49,289 nt of DNA from Thiocapsa roseopersicina (lineage in GTDB: Bacteria > Pseudomonadota > Gammaproteobacteria > Chromatiales > Chromatiaceae): the NCBI RefSeq assembly GCF_900106925.1, contig NZ_FNNZ01000027.1, positions 1 to 49,289 on the forward strand, written 5' to 3'. The position numbers and the translations under genes are program-made. This document shows, one piece after another, positions 44,680-49,289 of this stretch (position 1 is the first letter of the stretch; every line of letters begins with the position of its first letter). A model generated the notes under the pieces. It saw only the letters and a program-made list of their open reading frames with translations. It was not told the DNA's origin and did no database searches.

Positions 44680-45357
44680 CTAACGAATCAGATAACGCTC
44701 GAACACCCAGCCGACCTCGCCCTGGAAGCCGGTCCTGCACCAACGCCCGTCGGCCTTGCTCGTGACGCATTCAGCTAGTGTCAGCACCGTGTTGTGCGGG
44801 ATCTTCAACAGCCGTTTGCCGCGGCGAATGCTCGGCTCGCTGCGCAAGGCCAAGAAGCCATCGTCTGGCGTGTTTACGCTTGCCGTATCGCGGCCTGAAT
44901 GCGCGTCTGCGACCGGCTGATCTTCAAGCGGCGTTAGCGTTGGACGCCTATCCGCCTGACCGTCTGGGGTGTCTCCAACCAGAGGCCCCTGAAGACCCAC
45001 ATAGCTCGCCTTGCCATCGGCGAATGCCACCTCGCCATCGGGGTAGTGCCATAGCGCCGAATCCGGCGGGATCACCTCGATCCGCGCGGGCGCGCCGCGG
45101 GTGAGCATCACCTGTTCCATCGTCATCGCCTTGAGTACGGTACCGGCGAGGATGGCGTCCGTGATCTCGGCACCGTGCGCGTCTACCAGCGCCCTTCGCC
45201 GTTCCTGCTCCGGCGTTTCAGCGGGCGCTGACGCCTCGGCGATTGGCGCGAGAACGGCGGGCGTGCTTGAGCCCTCCGGTTCAGCGGCTTGCGTCGGTCC
45301 AAAAACCAAGGAGAGCGCGACCATGATCGTGGCTAGACAGCCCTGGATCATTCGCAT
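44680..45357 (-). CDS. Secreted protein with bacterial SH3-like domain
   Basis: The 225-residue protein starts MRMIQGCLATIMVALSLVFG, a signal peptide cleaved near TQAAE. The middle carries the same module as the paralogue at 42258-43349 (ILAGTVLKAMTMEQVMLTRG... ending GEVAFADGKASYVGL). The C-terminal 70 residues resemble an SH3-type domain (GFLALRSEPSIRRGK, then WCRTGFQGEVGWVFERYL), as found in cell-wall or envelope-associated proteins. AGGAG lies about nine bases upstream of the ATG at 45357. It is the first gene of a three-gene envelope cluster on the minus strand. Confidence 0.75.
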   Translation of the reverse strand: MRMIQGCLATIMVALSLVFGPTQAAEPEGSSTPAVLAPIAEASAPAETPEQERRRALVDAHGAEITDAILAGTVLKAMTMEQVMLTRGAPARIEVIPPDSALWHYPDGEVAFADGKASYVGLQGPLVGDTPDGQADRRPTLTPLEDQPVADAHSGRDTASVNTPDDGFLALRSEPSIRRGKRLLKIPHNTVLTLAECVTSKADGRWCRTGFQGEVGWVFERYLIR

Positions 45358-45453
45358 CGCTGGGACTCCTGCATCGTTGCCTTGCAACAAGGACCTACGG
45401 CAACCGCACATCGTGCGAACTGTTTCGCGTCGCAACCCGTCTGCGGCCCCCGG

Positions 45454-45785
45454 TTACGCCGCCTTGGCGGATGCCATCGCGCAACAAAGCCTGGTCGGGA
45501 CCGAACTGACGCCGATCCGCGAGTCGTTCCACCATAGTTGCCGAAGAAGTCCGCAACCTCGGCCAATGAGCCGCTTTGCGGGAGGTGCTTCGCGCACAAT
45601 GGTTTTGCAGATTCGGCTGAGGTACTGGGTGAAGGGGGGATGTGCAGCCCGGAGCTCATAAGGCTCTGGTACTGATCGACGAGGCGTTCGTCACGGATCA
45701 AGACGGCGGCGATCTCGGTCCCACGAGCCCCGTAATCCGGCGAGAGACCGGTGGTTTCGAAGTCGATGACTACGACAGGATCCAT
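45454..45785 (-). pseudogene. Decayed DnaQ-type exonuclease
   Basis: The first 38 codons (MDPVVVIDFETTGLSP...) match the N-terminus of DEDD exonucleases such as the epsilon subunit of DNA polymerase III, with D8 and E10 present. After about codon 50 the similarity jumps between frames: a second frame reads TIVREAPPAKRL, while the first regains SLAEVADFFG later. Both frames then diverge, one ending in a TAA at 45454. No active-site Asp or His from the later motifs remains, so this is a pseudogene with several small frameshifts. Confidence 0.7.
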
Positions 45786-46097
45786 CCTTCGTCCTTATCT
45801 CCTTGTTGTGGCTGAAGTGCTTGCTGGTCAAAGATTCCGATCGGACCCGTGGCATCTCAAACGCACGCTCGCGTCCAATGGTGCGCGACTGCCGTCCACG
45901 GATCCGGAACACTGCCCGAAGCATAGCACTGTCGGTCATATTCCACCCATGACGATCCCTGATCTCGGTCAAGAACTCGACTCGACTCCGCGCGATGCTC
46001 CGAGTTGTCCCCGTAATCGGCCGCTCGGAGGGATTCGCCCTCAACCGTCATTACCGATCAATCGTTGACTCAGCAACCAAACGGTGGAGGATCCAAG
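45786..46097. other. Intergenic region, no supported gene
   Basis: Overlapping short frames exist on both strands but none has a credible start or product. The right end holds the ribosome binding site of the DUF4304-like gene (GGAGG at 46086-46090). Confidence 0.45.
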
Positions 46098-46552
46098 ATG
46101 TCACGAGAAGGCGATCTCATGCGCAAGGCCTTCGCAAGCACCTTGTACCCGCACTCGTTGCGGCCGGCTTCGTCGGCAAGTCCATCCACTTCATGCGCCT
46201 GCGGGACGACGCCCTGGATCTGCTGTCGATCCAGTATTGGAAGAACGGCGGCAGCTTCATCCTCGAGTTCGGCCGGAGAGGTCGCGGGCCGCTGCAAACC
46301 GCATGGGGACCGGTCATTCCCGAGGAGTCGCTCGATGTCGTCTACCTGCCGGTGCGCGATCGTGCACGGATCCAAGAGCGCGATGCTCCGCCGGACGACA
46401 CCTTTGCGGGCTTCAGCTTTGCCGGCTTCGGGGAGGATGTGGCCAAGTACGAGCGCCTGGCATTGCGGGTGGCGAGATCCTTTCCGCAGGTGGATGCCTG
46501 GTTGTCGCGACGCGAGATCGGTCCGGATATCGCTAGGTTCATCGGGGCCTGA
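46098..46552 (+). pseudogene. DUF4304-like gene with a frameshift
   Basis: The start MSREGDLMRKAFA, with GGAGG seven bases before the ATG, is in one frame, and the rest (HLVPALVAAGFVGKSIHF, then DLLSIQYWKNGGSFILEFG and FPQVDAWLS) is in another. The switch lies at about 46134-46139 (GCAAGCAC) and is what a single missing A would produce. The layout matches DUF4304 proteins of about 150 residues, which have no known function. A sequencing error is possible, because everything after the shift is intact to a normal stop. Confidence 0.7.
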
Positions 46553-46624
46553 ACCCGCAATAGCGAACTTTCAGCGGCGAGCCCTGTTCTATGGCAACGG
46601 ATCTGGGACCGCACTGCCGGTAGG

Positions 46625-46945
46625 CTAGTCGACTAGGCCCACATCCTCGCCATGCTGCGCGCACAGTGCCTCGCCCGGCACGGCCGGGCTGTCGCAGACC
46701 GCGCAACGTGGGACCGACGAGCCGGCTACGGCGGTGAGGCGACGACGCTTGTGTCTGATGACGGGAGCTGAACTGCCCTTGGCCGGATCGGCGATCGCCG
46801 GTGGATGCGATGCTGTCGCCGGATCGGAATCGATGGTATCGGGCATGGCGCTTTGCGCGGCCAATCGGTGGGTGAACCCGCACTCGGGACAGCACAAGAG
46901 TGGATGTTTCGGGGTACTGCACTCGGGGCATGCGTTACTGATCAC
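46625..46945 (-). CDS. Small protein with two zinc-ribbon-like cysteine clusters
   Basis: The 106-residue product has an N-terminal ribbon, CPECSTPKHPLLCCPECGF (CxxC and CxxC at about residues 6-22), and a C-terminal CAVCDSPAVPGEALCAQHG, again a CxxC...C...H zinc pattern. The linker is Ala/Pro/Ser-rich with a basic patch (RHKRRRL). Such small zinc proteins are often co-encoded with mobile or defence genes, but I cannot name a family. It is isolated and faces away from the DUF4304 gene. Confidence 0.55.
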   Translation of the reverse strand: MISNACPECSTPKHPLLCCPECGFTHRLAAQSAMPDTIDSDPATASHPPAIADPAKGSSAPVIRHKRRRLTAVAGSSVPRCAVCDSPAVPGEALCAQHGEDVGLVD

Positions 46946-47135
46946 TGAAATCCTCTATGTGTACCCGCCATCGCGGGCGATGCGTCGGACCGAAGACGGA
47001 ACCCGCGCGCGCCCAGGCAAGCGGGAAATGTCCCACACTCGTCCGTTCTTCGAGTGCGGCCGCAACGCATATCCGGTACAGCATCGTTCGAAATCTATTG
47101 ATTAAGTTGCGGAAAAGACCGCCGTTAATTGCGGC

Positions 47136-48971
47136 TCACGAGTTTTTGTCTTCTAATCCGATCCCGAGTACCGTCAGTGCGGGACCAGGTGCATCGTCGA
47201 TGACGAAGCCAGTCAGTATCATCTCGAACTCAGACTGAGTTATATCGCCTGCATGTGCCGCACGGTTACGCGCTTGAGTCAACTTCGAAAGCCATCTTAA
47301 CCAAGCTTTGTCGCGAAGTTTAACAGCGCCAGACCACGAAATTTCCGCAAGGTGTCTTCGCCACGATATCATTAATGACGAATCACCCTGATCAGGTCGT
47401 AATTGCGCTGCCCAAAGCGCATGTTGAATCATACCTAAACTCGGGGTTCGTCCCCGTTCCAAAGCATATACGAATTCCCGGATCTCCGGTTCGATGCCCT
47501 GATTATCGAACTTACAGGCATTCGCGAATGGCTGTGCGATACGTAGATAAAACTCTCGTTCGAACACTTTCGCGAGCAAGAGCGTCACGGAGAGCCGCAG
47601 CCACCCCACATCCGCGGCTTGAGTGCCCGCGGCAGTGAGCCAACCTCGCGTCGGCTCCGTAAACTGATCTATCCACGGCCATTCTCGTAGCTTGATCGAC
47701 CCGTTAGCCCCCGCTCGCCGGAGTGCCACTTGCTCACCCAGGAAAGCTGCAGTATCGCGGCGCCCGGATCCTTCAAGTACCGGCCTAAACTGTTGGAGGG
47801 TTTCCGCGGCGCGATCGATATCCTCCGCCTCCAGATGACGGTTCACGACCCATTCGATCAGTTGAGGGTTACCGGGATGACGCTGAAGGAGTCCCAACGC
47901 CACGGCCCTCGATTCCGACAGTGGTGCCGTTTGCTCAATGACCTGAACGCGAACCCAATCGCTAAAAGAGCCAGAATTGGCGTATGCGAGGGCCTCGGCT
48001 GACTCTTTATCTGCGAGTACCGCGTCACCCTGTTGGAATGCCACCAGTGCGCTGAGAGATCTTAGTACAGGCCCGCAGTTCCCCAACCAAAACTTGAAGT
48101 CCTCAGAATCCTGCCCGGGACACTCAGAGGGAATCTCCAACAATCGATTCGCCGCAGATGCAATGTCGTCCTCATCCAGCGCGAGCAGAATCCTCGAAAT
48201 TTCACGCGTAATCTGTGCATTAACTTGATCAAGCACCGATCTCGCCTCATCCCACTTACCGCGCAACCGCAGAAATTCGGCTTCGAGAACCATGTGATCA
48301 CCTGTCCGTAGGAACTTCCCAATCGGTGACTTCAAAAATTCAAACAAGTCCACGAGATCATGCCAGCGAGAGCTAACCAAGAGATGTTTGCCAAAGTTCC
48401 AGTACCAATCGGAGAGATCCTTGGCGGGATTATTAGGAATCAGAGTAATGTCATCGCTCTGATTGATACCTATGACAAACCTACCCTCTGGCGCAAGCTG
48501 ACCCTGATAGATCTCCAGAGCACCTTCGACATAACCGCGATCCGCAAGTCTTTCAGCTTTGGCAATCATTAGGTTTATTGAGGGCGTTTCGAGACCATCG
48601 ATCGCGGTATCAAACTTTTCCACTAAATCCCATCGGCCACATGAAGCGGCAATACTTAGCCCGTTTGCTATAGGAAGCTCGAAGCGAGCATCATGCTCTA
48701 GCGCTAATAAATACTGCTCGATCGCGGCCTCATCCAAACCTGCGGCGCGAAAAACATTGCCCTTCATCGTGTAGCTTCGATGGCCCTCCTCCATCGGCAT
48801 GCGTTTCGCCGTATTAATGGCTTTCTCATGATCACCCCTGATGGAATAGCAAGCTGCAAGGTTCGCCCAATATGAAGGTTCATGAGGATCTAACTTAAGT
48901 GCTCTTTCCATGGCAGAAAGCGCCAACTCCCCGTCATCGGCGTTCTCCGCCCGAACGCCGATGCTTGTCAC
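47136..48971 (-). CDS. TPR protein with a C-terminal HEPN-like motif
   Basis: From a GTG at 48971 the frame codes for 611 residues; the true start probably lies further upstream (see the next entry). Tetratricopeptide-type helix pairs are clear near the front (LSAMERALKLDPHEPSYWANLA, then CYSIRGDHEKAI) and continue through much of the protein. Near the C-terminus is RNRAAH (568-573), which fits the RNxxxH motif of HEPN domains, a helical fold used by many RNA-cutting toxins and defence proteins. TPR-HEPN combinations suggest a sensor joined to an effector nuclease, but the motif alone does not prove activity. No partner gene is visible in the window. Confidence 0.7.
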   Translation of the reverse strand: MTSIGVRAENADDGELALSAMERALKLDPHEPSYWANLAACYSIRGDHEKAINTAKRMPMEEGHRSYTMKGNVFRAAGLDEAAIEQYLLALEHDARFELPIANGLSIAASCGRWDLVEKFDTAIDGLETPSINLMIAKAERLADRGYVEGALEIYQGQLAPEGRFVIGINQSDDITLIPNNPAKDLSDWYWNFGKHLLVSSRWHDLVDLFEFLKSPIGKFLRTGDHMVLEAEFLRLRGKWDEARSVLDQVNAQITREISRILLALDEDDIASAANRLLEIPSECPGQDSEDFKFWLGNCGPVLRSLSALVAFQQGDAVLADKESAEALAYANSGSFSDWVRVQVIEQTAPLSESRAVALGLLQRHPGNPQLIEWVVNRHLEAEDIDRAAETLQQFRPVLEGSGRRDTAAFLGEQVALRRAGANGSIKLREWPWIDQFTEPTRGWLTAAGTQAADVGWLRLSVTLLLAKVFEREFYLRIAQPFANACKFDNQGIEPEIREFVYALERGRTPSLGMIQHALWAAQLRPDQGDSSLMISWRRHLAEISWSGAVKLRDKAWLRWLSKLTQARNRAAHAGDITQSEFEMILTGFVIDDAPGPALTVLGIGLEDKNS

Positions 48972-49258
48972 AAATGCAGCGCGTTCTTCTCGCGGGATCT
49001 TGTCCGACAGTTCGAACGCGCGCCAGAGAAGGCGAGAAAGCGAACGCCATTCAATGTTCCTATTCTGAACCAGAGCGTCGACAATCGTCAGCAGTGCGAC
49101 CGGATCCTTAGAACCTTTGCGCGCAAAATCGCTGAAAAACTTAAGCAGTTCAGAATCAGGAACCTTGCTGATCGTAACGCGGTGCTGTTGTAGATATACC
49201 TCTTATAGGCACAAACTGCACTTTCCTCATGTCGACTCTCAGCAATGCTCGATAACAT
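48972..49258 (-). other. Likely 5' part of the TPR gene, frameshifted
   Basis: The TPR frame stays open upstream to 49202 (77 further codons) with protein-like sequence (for example LLKFFSDFARKG and LSRLLWRAFELSDK) but no ATG, GTG or TTG before a TAA at 49203-49205. In another frame an ATG at 49258, with CGGAG before it, starts MLSSIAESRHEESAVCAYKR. A frameshift at about 49185-49205 would join the two. Confidence 0.5.
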
Positions 49259-49289
49259 TTTGACTCCGAGTTAAACTTGTCGCTACCGA

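Noticed and set aside
45691-46044. Minus-strand frame of 117 codons upstream of the exonuclease pseudogene
   Set aside because: No ribosome binding site and an Arg/Ser-rich product typical of non-coding GC-rich frames; it also overlaps the pseudogene's start.
46117-46614. Minus-strand frames opposite the DUF4304-like gene
   Set aside because: The plus strand has a recognisable family pattern and a good ribosome binding site; the opposite frames are shadows.

Overview
The window looks like chromosomal or integrated-element DNA from a GC-rich gammaproteobacterium. A purple sulfur bacterium of the Chromatiaceae is my best guess. It rests on gene style (the 21-residue LDLSPVPGL-type leucine-rich repeats, the KfrA and Toprim plasmid-type genes, the tyrosine recombinase remnants) and not on any marker gene. 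I saw no rRNA, tRNA or housekeeping gene. Nearly all of it is accessory DNA: two long defence operons, mobile-element scars, broken genes and small orphan genes.

Left part (1-6.6 kb): small, mostly unrecognised genes on the minus strand, with lower GC than the rest. They include a secreted protein, a VanZ-like membrane protein, a CxxCxGxG zinc protein and a small basic protein. The striking feature is about 4.04-4.76 kb, where no convincing gene is present. There the DNA holds a dense series of mostly different, perfect or near-perfect palindromes. Several are exactly 22 bp and neighbours are spaced about 42 bp apart. I regard this as the best candidate for something undescribed.

Defence module 1 (6.6-18.2 kb, minus strand, one tight operon, transcribed from 18.2 down to 6.6 kb): an SNF2 helicase with a DUF3883-like C-terminus, an HNH-like CxxC protein, a DUF1156 adenine-specific DNA methylase, a DUF499 AAA+ ATPase, a protein with two C2H2 zinc fingers, and an Mrr-type restriction endonuclease. 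The DUF1156/DUF499 pair with a helicase is a known predicted-defence arrangement. The zinc-finger and Mrr genes are its less usual tail.

Mobile scar (18.2-26.4 kb): a decayed copy of kfrA, an intact kfrA with a palindromic operator, a DUF3991/Toprim gene, an internally deleted tyrosine recombinase carrying a 35-bp inverted repeat, a leucine-rich-repeat gene coupled to a DnaQ-like exonuclease/J-domain fusion, and the front half of a second recombinase that stops at the end of the next operon.

Defence module 2 (26.4-41.8 kb, minus strand): a complete class 1 DISARM set read from the right as drmD, drmMI, drmC-like PLD gene, drmA, drmB. A GIY-YIG nuclease and a BRCT protein lie immediately upstream. 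The two modules resemble each other in plan (SNF2 helicase, adenine methylase, large ATPase, nuclease), so the locus carries two methylation-linked systems in the same orientation.

Right part (41.8-49.3 kb): a three-gene envelope cluster containing two secreted paralogues and a coiled-coil membrane protein, a decayed DnaQ-type exonuclease, a frameshifted DUF4304 gene, a zinc-ribbon protein, and a long TPR protein with an RNxxxH (HEPN-like) motif near its C-terminus. The 5' end of that last gene appears frameshifted close to the window edge. All calls are from reading the sequence; no database search was possible.
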